From Bacillota bacterium (GTDB taxonomy: Bacteria; Bacillota_I; Bacilli_A; RFN20; CAG-826), in the NCBI GenBank assembly GCA_026387995.1, contig JAPLKQ010000049.1, positions 1-6,750 of the forward strand: a DNA stretch of 6,750 bases, written 5' to 3'. The translations under genes and the position numbers were made by a program. Position 1 is the first letter of the stretch. Each line of letters opens with the position of its first letter. A model generated the notes under the pieces. The model had not been told where the DNA came from and made no database searches. It saw only the letters and a list, made by a program, of their open reading frames with translations. Below, piece after piece: positions 1-6,135 of this stretch.

Positions 1-62
1 CTATGTGAGCGGTTATTTCCGCTGATGGGTCCTTTTCCGGTAACTGGGCAAACTCTTGACAT
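1..62 (-). CDS. rpmB: 50S ribosomal protein L28, N-terminal 20 codons (runs off the window)
   Basis: L28 is a structural protein of the large ribosomal subunit that binds 23S rRNA. The minus-strand frame starts with ATG at 62-60 and reads MSRVCPVTGKGPISGNNRSH up to the window edge. The block VTGK..(x)GNNRSH is the diagnostic N-terminus of bacterial L28, and the visible part closely resembles the E. coli version. Only one Cys is present here, so the four-Cys zinc-binding form cannot be judged. The start is secure: a perfect AGGAGG Shine-Dalgarno (71-76) sits 8 nt upstream. The gene follows the 147-587 membrane-protein gene on the same strand, but an independent promoter lies in the gap. About two thirds of the gene lies outside the window. 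Confidence 0.93.
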   Translation of the reverse strand, partial: MSRVCPVTGKGPISGNNRSH

Positions 63-94
63 AATAATATCCTCCTGTGATTGAACGCTTTTAG

Positions 95-123
95 ATGATA
101 ACATCTTTAAAATAGGTTTGCAA
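95..123 (-). promoter_or_regulatory. Sigma-A-type promoter of rpmB
   Basis: Read on the minus strand, a -35 box TTGCAA (123-118) is followed by exactly 17 nt and a -10 box TATCAT (100-95). Transcription should begin near position 88, giving a leader of about 25 nt that carries the AGGAGG site. The sequence shows the boxes and the ideal spacing; promoter activity is inferred. Immediately upstream is an A/T palindrome in UP-element position. Confidence 0.7.
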
Positions 124-125
124 TC

Positions 126-142
126 TATTTTTATTAAAAATA
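126..142 (-). promoter_or_regulatory. A/T palindrome in UP-element position upstream of rpmB
   Basis: A perfect 7-bp inverted repeat with a 3-nt centre reads TATTTTTAATAAAAATA on the minus strand. It ends 2 nt before the -35 box of the rpmB promoter. Its location, about -40 to -55 from the predicted start, and its A- and T-tracts fit an UP element contacted by the RNA polymerase alpha subunit. It also begins 4 nt after the stop of the upstream minus-strand gene. A weak terminator role is possible, but the all-A/T stem makes that less likely. The same 13-base core recurs at 5989-6001. Confidence 0.4.
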
Positions 143-146
143 CGGA

Positions 147-587
147 TTACAATTTGACGTTCGGAAAACGTTCTTGGAACTCCTCTTTGCTCATCAGATT
201 ATCGCCCTTGGCCAGGACGTGCTCATAAATCTTGCCTTGCTTGTCAAACGGGAGATAATGGACGATCCCGAACTTGTCATAGAAGTTGAGGGTTTTATTC
301 TTTTTGCTCCAGGCTTCATTCACGAAAAGAATATCGTTGCAGTCGAAGACTTTTTCCTTGTTGAAGCGGTGCTGAATGAGATTCCGGCCTTCTAAAATGT
401 AGTAATCTTGAGTGAGGCTGAGAATCACGAACAGCAGGGTGGAGAGAAACCACACGACCGTGACGAAATAATTGGCGTTGCTGGGCGGCCAGGCGAGGCC
501 CACGGAAACGTTAAAAACGACGAGGACGACGAGGCCGATGAGAAGGTATGTCTTGATTACCCGCCAAGCGGGAATATGCAGTTTCAT
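147..587 (-). CDS. Small two-helix membrane protein with PH-like C-terminal domain
   Basis: This is a 146-residue protein of unknown function. It has a short basic N-terminus (KLHIPAWRVIK), then two hydrophobic helices at about 13-32 and 40-60 joined by a short loop, and a soluble domain at about 62-146. The soluble part begins with alternating strands (YYILEGRNLIQHRF, DILFVNEAW, KTLNFYDKFGIVHYLPF). It ends with a helical segment, ISKEEF-like (MSKEEFQERFP). This layout resembles bacterial bPH-type domains behind a membrane hairpin, as in other small Bacillota membrane proteins. The resemblance is by pattern only, so no function is assigned. A GTG codon at 596 extends the frame by 3 codons, but it overlaps the Shine-Dalgarno, so ATG at 587 is preferred. 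The gene is divergent from the Jet operon and codirectional with rpmB. No strong terminator separates it from rpmB, so some readthrough is plausible. Confidence 0.8.
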   Translation of the reverse strand: MKLHIPAWRVIKTYLLIGLVVLVVFNVSVGLAWPPSNANYFVTVVWFLSTLLFVILSLTQDYYILEGRNLIQHRFNKEKVFDCNDILFVNEAWSKKNKTLNFYDKFGIVHYLPFDKQGKIYEHVLAKGDNLMSKEEFQERFPNVKL

Positions 588-590
588 GGA

Positions 591-598
591 GATCACCT
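591..598 (-). promoter_or_regulatory. Shine-Dalgarno site deciding the 587 start
   Basis: AGGTGATC on the minus strand matches the anti-Shine-Dalgarno tail of 16S rRNA over 8 bases. The AGG core lies 8 nt before the ATG at 587, the same spacing as in rpmB. The alternative in-frame GTG (596-594) lies inside this site and cannot be the start that it serves. Confidence 0.75.
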
Positions 599-604
599 GC
601 GGAA

Positions 605-632
605 ATTATACCATAACAAAATGAATTGATAA
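605..632 (-). promoter_or_regulatory. Extended -10 promoter of the 147-587 membrane-protein gene
   Basis: On the minus strand a perfect TATAAT (610-605) is preceded by TATGG, matching the extended -10 pattern TRTGn. A fair -35 box TTATCA (632-627) lies 16 nt upstream. Transcription should start only a few bases ahead of the Shine-Dalgarno, giving a very short leader. The promoter occupies most of the 81-bp gap to the divergent jetA start. Confidence 0.75.
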
Positions 633-668
633 AAAAATGCTCGAAAGCCTACATATACCGACCTCGTC

Positions 669-1910
669 ATGCGCTTTGATCTAACCGCGGAGAACGCCGA
701 TGACCTCCCCACCAACGCCGGCATTCCCTCGAAGGCCGCTTTTATCGTACGCCGCTTAGAAGAAACCGGTTGGATTGACATTGAAATCGACCCCGATAAC
801 TTCGAGGAATACATCGCCTTACCGAGTTACTCCATCCAGTTTTTGACCCTGATCAACGAGATTATCCACGAATCGGATGCCCAGTACAGCAGTCTCGTCC
901 ATTCCACGTACAGCGAACTCAAACTCGAAGACGAGGAACGTGACGAATTCATGTACGCGACCTTGCTCCGCGTTTTTGAAAATACCAAGAAACTGAGGAT
1001 TGAACTGGTGACCCTCGGCCACTCGATCCGCATCTTCCAAAACCGCCTTGGCAAAGTCTTTACCGCCAACCGCGTGCTTGAAGATTATTTTGACGATTAC
1101 AAGGTCCGGATTTCCGACCGTCTTTACCATCCGCTCAAGACCTTTGACTCGGTCACTAAATTCAAGCGCCCGATCCTCGCCATCTTGACGAAGTGGCTGA
1201 AGAGCGACGAGACGCGCGCCCAACTGGTCAGCCAGTCCATGATCTATGCCCGCCACAAGGACAAAGAAGAAGCGGAACGGGACCTGATTAGTAAAATCAA
1301 CTACGTTGCCGACATGTATGAGCAGCTGAACCTGATGATCCATGAGATTGACCAGAAGCACAGCGATTACACGAAAGCCTCGACCACCAAAATCCTCTAT
1401 TTGAATAACTCCGACAAGACCATTAAAGGTCATCTTGAAACGATCTTGAAAGCGTACGCCAAGGCCAGCGCCGACGGCACCGGCTCGCGGACGCTCACCT
1501 CCCAGATGGAAGACTGCCTCAACTTCTATGAGCAGGGCTACATCGACCCCGAATCCGTCAGCCTCCCGTTGACCCGCCAATACCGCGGCGAAGGCGAACC
1601 GCTCCCGATCGTCAACTTTGAGGAAGTCACCCAATTGATGATGCAGGGGTTCCTCGACGAAACCCGTAACTCCTTTACCGATAACCGCATTTATGCGTTC
1701 ATGGAAACGGCGTTTGCTGGCGAAGCAAAAGTCCGGATCGAGGATATCCCGTTACCGGATTACGATGCCTTTATTCTCTTGATCCTTGCCAGCTTAAAGA
1801 AAGACGATCCCCGCAGTTTCTACGATATTGAGATGGAGGAGGGCGAAGTGGTCAGCCACGGTTACGTGCTGCCACGCTTCACCTTTGTCCGAAAGGAGCG
1901 TGTGTCCTAA
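669..1910 (+). CDS. jetA: JetA-family (DUF5716, MukF-like) kleisin, probably missing its N-terminus
   Basis: This is the kleisin subunit of a Wadjet/MksBEF-type SMC complex. It would bridge the JetC heads and recruit JetB. Family-typical stretches are KAAFIVRRLEETGWIDIE (22-39), FEEYIALPSYSI (45-56), SSLVHSTYSEL (74-84), the helical middle with IDQKHSDYTKAS (227-238) and YLNNSDKTIKG (244-254), and a C-terminal winged-helix region ending in GYVLPRFTFVRKE. From memory, family members carry several dozen more residues ahead of the 22-39 block, starting with a winged-helix segment; here only 21 residues precede it. ATG 669 is the only possible start: the frame has a stop at 630-632 and no ATG, GTG or TTG between. 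No Shine-Dalgarno precedes it. The in-frame codons just upstream (TYTDLV) also look coding, which suggests a 5' deletion. The gene overlaps jetB by 1 nt. The family call is firm; intactness is doubtful. Confidence 0.85.
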   Translation: MRFDLTAENADDLPTNAGIPSKAAFIVRRLEETGWIDIEIDPDNFEEYIALPSYSIQFLTLINEIIHESDAQYSSLVHSTYSELKLEDEERDEFMYATLLRVFENTKKLRIELVTLGHSIRIFQNRLGKVFTANRVLEDYFDDYKVRISDRLYHPLKTFDSVTKFKRPILAILTKWLKSDETRAQLVSQSMIYARHKDKEEAERDLISKINYVADMYEQLNLMIHEIDQKHSDYTKASTTKILYLNNSDKTIKGHLETILKAYAKASADGTGSRTLTSQMEDCLNFYEQGYIDPESVSLPLTRQYRGEGEPLPIVNFEEVTQLMMQGFLDETRNSFTDNRIYAFMETAFAGEAKVRIEDIPLPDYDAFILLILASLKKDDPRSFYDIEMEEGEVVSHGYVLPRFTFVRKERVS

Positions 1911-2539
1911 TGTTCGAAGAAGAATTCATTAAATTACCGGAAGCCGATCAAGCGATGTTCGCGGAAGTGGTGAACACCTTGCTTTTACGCGGTTTTATCA
2001 TCCGTGACGCCTTTGACGCCAAAGAAAAAGCGATGCGCATCAATCCCGATTTCCGCTTTATCGAACGCTATTTTGAGCTTATCAGCGACTATTTGAAATT
2101 TTCAGGCTGGATCATCGAAAAGGACGCGCTCAACGGCGTCGTCGCCTTGGCCAACACCTATGCGCAAAACCGCCTCCGCATCGACCGCGAGACCTCGCTA
2201 GTTTTATTCACGCTACGCCTCATCTACGAGACCGAAAAAAGCGCCAGCAGCCAATCCGGCGAAGCCATTTACATTACCACCCCGGCCTTAATGAAAATGA
2301 TGCTGGAACACGGCATCCTCTTCGCCAACAAGAAATTGACGGGGCGCCTTTTAGCCAAATCGGTTCGTTTCCTATCGGCCCACAACCTCATTGCCAAAGT
2401 CAGCGGTTCCTATGAAGAAGGCAATGTCAGTTTTTATATTCTCCCGTCCATCCTCTTTGCCCTCGACAATCAAAAGATTGCGAGCATGAGCGAAGCCCTC
2501 GATAAGCAAGCCGGGATTGAAAGAGGCGACGAAGAATGA
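1910..2539 (+). CDS. jetB: JetB-family (DUF4194, MukE-like) SMC accessory protein
   Basis: A 209-residue protein expected to form winged-helix domains that bind the kleisin JetA, as MukE binds MukF. Family-like stretches include the N-terminal helix LPEADQAMFAEVVNTLLLRGFI (split at about 9-30), RFIERYFELISDYLKFSGW (49-67), the block NRLRIDRETSLVLFTLRLIY (87-106) and a second winged-helix part at about 125-180 (LTGRLLAKSVRFL, then VSFYILPSILFAL). Its length is normal for the family. ATG overlaps the jetA stop (TAATG), with AAAGGAG (1892-1898) 11 nt upstream, so it is translationally coupled to jetA and could also initiate on its own. The acidic C-terminus (RGDEE) overlaps jetC by 4 nt (ATGA). 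No frameshift or missing segment is apparent. Confidence 0.87.
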   Translation: MFEEEFIKLPEADQAMFAEVVNTLLLRGFIIRDAFDAKEKAMRINPDFRFIERYFELISDYLKFSGWIIEKDALNGVVALANTYAQNRLRIDRETSLVLFTLRLIYETEKSASSQSGEAIYITTPALMKMMLEHGILFANKKLTGRLLAKSVRFLSAHNLIAKVSGSYEEGNVSFYILPSILFALDNQKIASMSEALDKQAGIERGDEE

Positions 2540-5500
2540 AACTCCTCACCAAAGTCAAAGCCATCAATTGGCACTATTTCTGGAACGAGACCATCCATAT
2601 TGAGCCCATCGTGTTTTTGACGGGCCTCAACGCTTCTGGCAAATCGACGCTCATTGACGCCATGCAAGTGGTGCTCCTCGGCGATACCAGCGGCCGCTAC
2701 TTCAATAAAGCCGCCTCGGAAAAGTCGACGAGGACGCTGAAAGGCTATCTTCGCGGCGAACTCGGCGATGCCGAAGAAGGCGGGTTCCATTATCTCCGCA
2801 ACGGCCGTTTCACGAGTTACATCGCCCTTCAGTTTACTGACGACAAGACCACCAAAAGCTTTACGGTCGGCATCGTGTTCGACAGTTTTGAAGACGGGAG
2901 CGAAGACCATCGGTTTTTCTTACTCGATGCCGCCATCCCGGACAACGACTTTGTCAAAGACAATGTCCCGATGGAATATAAAGCCCTCGCCCATTATTTC
3001 GATGAGCAATACCCCGGCCAGCATCAATTCTATGACAGCAACCATCAATACCAGGAAGCCATCAAACGCAAGTTTGGCGGCCTGAAAGACCGGTATTTCT
3101 CGCTTTTGAAGAAAGCCGTCAGCTTTACCCCGATCACCGACATCGAAACCTTCATCACCGAATATGTCTGCGACCCGCAAGCGGGGGTCGATATCCTACC
3201 GATGCAGGAAAATATACTCCAGTATAAAAAACTCGAGAACGAAGCTTTAGTCATGGGCGTCCGTATCGAGCGTCTCACCGAAATCCAACATGCCTACCAA
3301 GCGTATCTGGCCCATCAGGAGAATATGACGCTTTTCAGCTACATCGTGGAAAAAGCGGAGTACCAAATCGACAAGGAACGCCTGGACAGCTACTATGACC
3401 AAATCGCCAAAGCCAAAGCCCGCCTTATCGATATTGAAGTTGATTTAGCCGATGCCACCAGCGATATTGCGGAACTGAACCGCAAAAAAGTCAAACTCAT
3501 CCAAGAAAAAGCCAGCAGCGATACCTATCGACTGACCGATGAACTGAATGAACAAAAAGCCGAGACGACGGCCCATTTAGCGGCCCTCAACCAAGAAGCC
3601 GCGACCGTCAAGAAAAACCTCGGACGTTATGTAGAAGAATTTATATCCGTAGCCGCCAATATCGTCAAAACCTTAGAAAGCTTTGACGTTGATTTGCTCG
3701 ATGCCGACAAGGCCAATGACGTCATCGCCCTCAAGGATGCCGCCGCCAAAGTGGTGTCGACGAGTACCCAACTCAGGGATATCGGGATTGCCCATATCGA
3801 AACGTTAACCAGCGCCTCCCTGATGCAGTGGCGGGATGCCCTCTCCTTATTTAAACAATTAGTCTCGGCCCTCTCAGTGAGCATCGGCCGGACTATTGTC
3901 GCCGCCGACCAGAAGACCAGTCTCCTCCGTCAGCAGGAAGCCGATATGCGTAACGGCGGGAAATCCTATGAACGCAGCCTCGCCCTCATTAAACAAGAAC
4001 TCTCGACCGAACTTGCCTTACGACATAAGAAGACCATCGAAGTGGCCATCTACGCCGATTTGATCGACATCAAGAACCCGCTCTGGAGTAATGCCGTCGA
4101 AGGTTTCCTCCATAGCCAGAAATTCAACCTTTTCGTCGAGCCTGCCTATTATTTTGAGGCCTATGAAATCCTCAAAGAACTCCTCTTGAAGTATCACTAT
4201 TACGGGACGACGTTGGTCGACCAGGAAAAGATCATCGAACGCCGTTATTCGGCGGACAGCAATTCGCTCGCCGAAGAAATCACGACCGACCACATCGGCG
4301 CCCGTGGCTATACGAACTTTCTCATCGGCCGCCTCAATAAATGCAAAACGGTGGAGCAGGCTCGCGAATCCGGCAACGGCATCACCCCCGAAGGGGACTT
4401 ATACCGTAACTTCACTTTGGGCCGCATGAACCCGAAGCTTTTCTATCCAGCCTATATCGGCCGTTCGATCGGCGAAGGCCAGATGGATGCGAAACACCTT
4501 GAAATCGAGAAGAACGTGAAACTGGTCGCTTTGTACCGCGAGCTATTTAAAGCGATTTCGACCGCCAATTCGTTAGAAATCATCAACACATACGAAATCA
4601 ATTCGACGTTGGCACTCGTGGAACGCTCCGCGGATATCGCCAGGCTGAAACAGACCCTGGACTTCATCGAACGCGAACTGGCTAAACACGACCTCAGCCA
4701 AATCGCTACGTTCGACAAGCGGATTGCTGACATTGACGAAGACTTAAAAGGCGTCGACGCCGAAAAGAGCGCCTTGCTGGAGGAGAAGGGCAACCTCCTC
4801 AGCCAGATTCAGATGCTGTCCGCCACGACCATCCCCGAAGACAAAAAGAAAGTCCTGGAGCGTGAAAAACGCCTCGAAGAGAATTACGATCCCTTCTTCG
4901 TGGAAGAAAAAGGCCAGCCCCTTTATGGCACCCTTGTCAGTAGCGGAAAAACCGCCTTGGAAATGGTCACCGAATACAATATCAAGTTCGGCCATGCCCA
5001 ATATCTGGTCTCTAACCTGTTGAACCAAGTCTATAAAATCCGCAAAGAATACGTCCGCGACTATCGCCTTAGCTACGATACCGAAACCAAAGACAATTTG
5101 GTCTACGATAACGAACTTTTGGAAATGCGCGACGTCAAACTCCCGGAATACCGCCTCAAGATTGCCGACAGTTATCGACGCGCCACCAAGCAGTTTAAAG
5201 ATGACTTCATCTCGAAACTCCGCGCGGCCATCGAGAATGTCGAAGACCAGATTAAAGACCTGAACGAGGCCCTCAGCGCCTCGACGTTCGGAGAAGACTC
5301 CTATCGCTTCACGGTCAAGCCCAGCGTCGTCTACCGCCGTTATTACGACATGATTAAGGATGAATTGCTCTTACAGGTCGGCGAAGACGACAGTGCCTTC
5401 ATCGAAAAGTATTCTGCGGTCATGAATGACCTCTTCCGTCAGATCGTTGACGTAGGGGATGCCGATAAAGGCGGCGCCATCCTGGCGAACGTCGAGAAGT

Positions 5501-5919
5501 TTACCGACTACCGCAGTTATCTTGACTTTGACCTGATCGTGAAAGACCGGCAAGGCAGCGAGCAGCGCCTCAGCAAGATGATCAAGAAGAAATCGGGTGG
5601 CGAAACGCAAACGCCGTTCTACATCGCCGTCTTAGCCAGTTTTGCGCAACTGTACCGCGTCAGCGAGAAAGGCGAACTCGCCAACTCCATCCGCCTCATC
5701 ATCTTTGATGAAGCGTTCAGCAAAATGGACCGCGGCCGTATCAAAGAAAGCATCCGCTTGCTCCGTAAGTTTGGCTTACAGGCCATCTTATCGGCGCCGA
5801 GCGATAAAGTCGCCGATATTTCCGAAGTCGCCGACGAGACGTTGGTGGTGCTCCATGACCACAATACCTCACGGGTCCGCCTCTATGCCGAAATGGATAA
5901 ACTTAAAATCGCCCAATAA
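2536..5919 (+). CDS. jetC: JetC SMC-like ATPase (MukB-like) of a Wadjet-type complex
   Basis: This is the ATPase motor of the complex. By analogy with Wadjet and MukBEF it dimerises, embraces DNA and extrudes loops. The N-terminal head starts KLLTKVKAINWHYFWNETI and carries the Walker A motif GLNASGKST (30-38). A family-typical RTLKGYLRGELG and YLRNGRFTSYIALQF follow. Long coiled-coil arms lie at about 250-500 and 660-980. The hinge lies between them (about 505-645), with LWSNAVEGFL (516-525) and the ITPEGDLYRNF block (616-626). The C-terminal head has the signature SGGET (1020-1024), Walker B LIIFDE (1054-1059, catalytic Glu 1059) and D-loop SKMD. All ATPase motifs are present. At 1127 residues it is shorter than MukB (about 1480) and in the JetC range. 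ATG 2536 overlaps the jetB stop, with an AAAGAGG-like site 9 nt upstream. A terminator follows 9 nt after the stop, and no jetD follows. Confidence 0.92.
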   Translation: MKLLTKVKAINWHYFWNETIHIEPIVFLTGLNASGKSTLIDAMQVVLLGDTSGRYFNKAASEKSTRTLKGYLRGELGDAEEGGFHYLRNGRFTSYIALQFTDDKTTKSFTVGIVFDSFEDGSEDHRFFLLDAAIPDNDFVKDNVPMEYKALAHYFDEQYPGQHQFYDSNHQYQEAIKRKFGGLKDRYFSLLKKAVSFTPITDIETFITEYVCDPQAGVDILPMQENILQYKKLENEALVMGVRIERLTEIQHAYQAYLAHQENMTLFSYIVEKAEYQIDKERLDSYYDQIAKAKARLIDIEVDLADATSDIAELNRKKVKLIQEKASSDTYRLTDELNEQKAETTAHLAALNQEAATVKKNLGRYVEEFISVAANIVKTLESFDVDLLDADKANDVIALKDAAAKVVSTSTQLRDIGIAHIETLTSASLMQWRDALSLFKQLVSALSVSIGRTIVAADQKTSLLRQQEADMRNGGKSYERSLALIKQELSTELALRHKKTIEVAIYADLIDIKNPLWSNAVEGFLHSQKFNLFVEPAYYFEAYEILKELLLKYHYYGTTLVDQEKIIERRYSADSNSLAEEITTDHIGARGYTNFLIGRLNKCKTVEQARESGNGITPEGDLYRNFTLGRMNPKLFYPAYIGRSIGEGQMDAKHLEIEKNVKLVALYRELFKAISTANSLEIINTYEINSTLALVERSADIARLKQTLDFIERELAKHDLSQIATFDKRIADIDEDLKGVDAEKSALLEEKGNLLSQIQMLSATTIPEDKKKVLEREKRLEENYDPFFVEEKGQPLYGTLVSSGKTALEMVTEYNIKFGHAQYLVSNLLNQVYKIRKEYVRDYRLSYDTETKDNLVYDNELLEMRDVKLPEYRLKIADSYRRATKQFKDDFISKLRAAIENVEDQIKDLNEALSASTFGEDSYRFTVKPSVVYRRYYDMIKDELLLQVGEDDSAFIEKYSAVMNDLFRQIVDVGDADKGGAILANVEKFTDYRSYLDFDLIVKDRQGSEQRLSKMIKKKSGGETQTPFYIAVLASFAQLYRVSEKGELANSIRLIIFDEAFSKMDRGRIKESIRLLRKFGLQAILSAPSDKVADISEVADETLVVLHDHNTSRVRLYAEMDKLKIAQ

Positions 5920-5927
5920 GACGCTTG

Positions 5928-5955
5928 AAAACTTGCCTAAACAGCAAGTTTTTTT
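5928..5955 (+). terminator. Intrinsic terminator of the jetABC operon
   Basis: A perfect 9-bp stem AAAACTTGC (5928-5936) / GCAAGTTTT (5944-5952) encloses a 7-nt loop and runs directly into a T-tract ending at 5955. It begins 9 nt after the jetC stop. This places the end of the operon immediately after its third gene and argues against a downstream cotranscribed jetD. Confidence 0.88.
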
Positions 5956-5985
5956 GTGCCAAACTCCGTGTTTTATCTTCATTTG

Positions 5986-6004
5986 GTCTTTTTAATAAAA
6001 AGAC
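5986..6004 (+). promoter_or_regulatory. A/T-centred palindrome upstream of the acyltransferase-gene promoter
   Basis: GTCTTTTT (5986-5993) and AAAAAGAC (5997-6004) form a perfect 8-bp inverted repeat around AAT. No T-tract follows on either strand, so it is a poor terminator. Its core TTTTTAATAAAAA (5989-6001) is identical to the one ahead of the rpmB promoter and has the same orientation. It ends 28 nt before the downstream -10 box; the rpmB copy ends 27 nt before its own. An UP element is the simplest reading; an operator is the alternative. Confidence 0.4.
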
Positions 6005-6024
6005 AACCCACTGAACGCAAACGA

Positions 6025-6035
6025 TGTGGTAAGAT
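6025..6035 (+). promoter_or_regulatory. Extended -10 promoter for the DUF1624 gene
   Basis: TGTGG (6025-6029) precedes TAAGAT (6030-6035), matching the TRTGn extended -10 pattern seen at 605-615 on the other strand. No recognisable -35 box lies 17 nt upstream (CCCACT), which is common for extended -10 promoters. The predicted start near 6042 leaves a leader of about 94 nt, in which no riboswitch-like fold is evident. Confidence 0.5.
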
Positions 6036-6135
6036 AGAAACAGATATTAAGCCCGAGTCTCTTTCCCGGCCACACCCTTTCGTGTCAATCGTCTTTTTCG
6101 GTTTAATTGAACCCAGATCGGCAGTGATACCTACT

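Noticed and set aside
626..655. Plus-strand promoter TTGATA ... TACATA for jetA
   Set aside because: The spacing is 18 nt and the -10 box matches only half of the consensus. It overlaps the stronger minus-strand promoter and would leave almost no leader. Too weak to annotate as a feature.
637..684. Alternative upstream start at ATG 637 extending jetA
   Set aside because: It is in a different frame from jetA and terminates after 15 codons (MLESLHIPTSSCALI). No single-base slip in the short stretch would restore the missing N-terminal segment.
819..1634. Long open frame (271 codons) on the minus strand inside jetA
   Set aside because: It lies entirely antisense to a recognised family protein, its translation is low-complexity (rich in V, F, G, D) with no family motifs, and it has no supported start. 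It is a by-product of codon bias in jetA.
5642..5995. Plus-strand open frame of 117 codons overlapping the 3' end of jetC, possibly a hidden downstream gene such as jetD
   Set aside because: It lies in another frame of the conserved Walker B region, its translation is Ser/Arg/Lys-rich without domain features, and it runs through the terminator. It has no resemblance to a nuclease.
6051..6090. Possible structured leader (CCGAG...CCCGG, ACAC...GTGT) upstream of the DUF1624 gene
   Set aside because: Only 3-5 bp pairings with poor loops can be drawn, and no known riboswitch or T-box core is recognisable.
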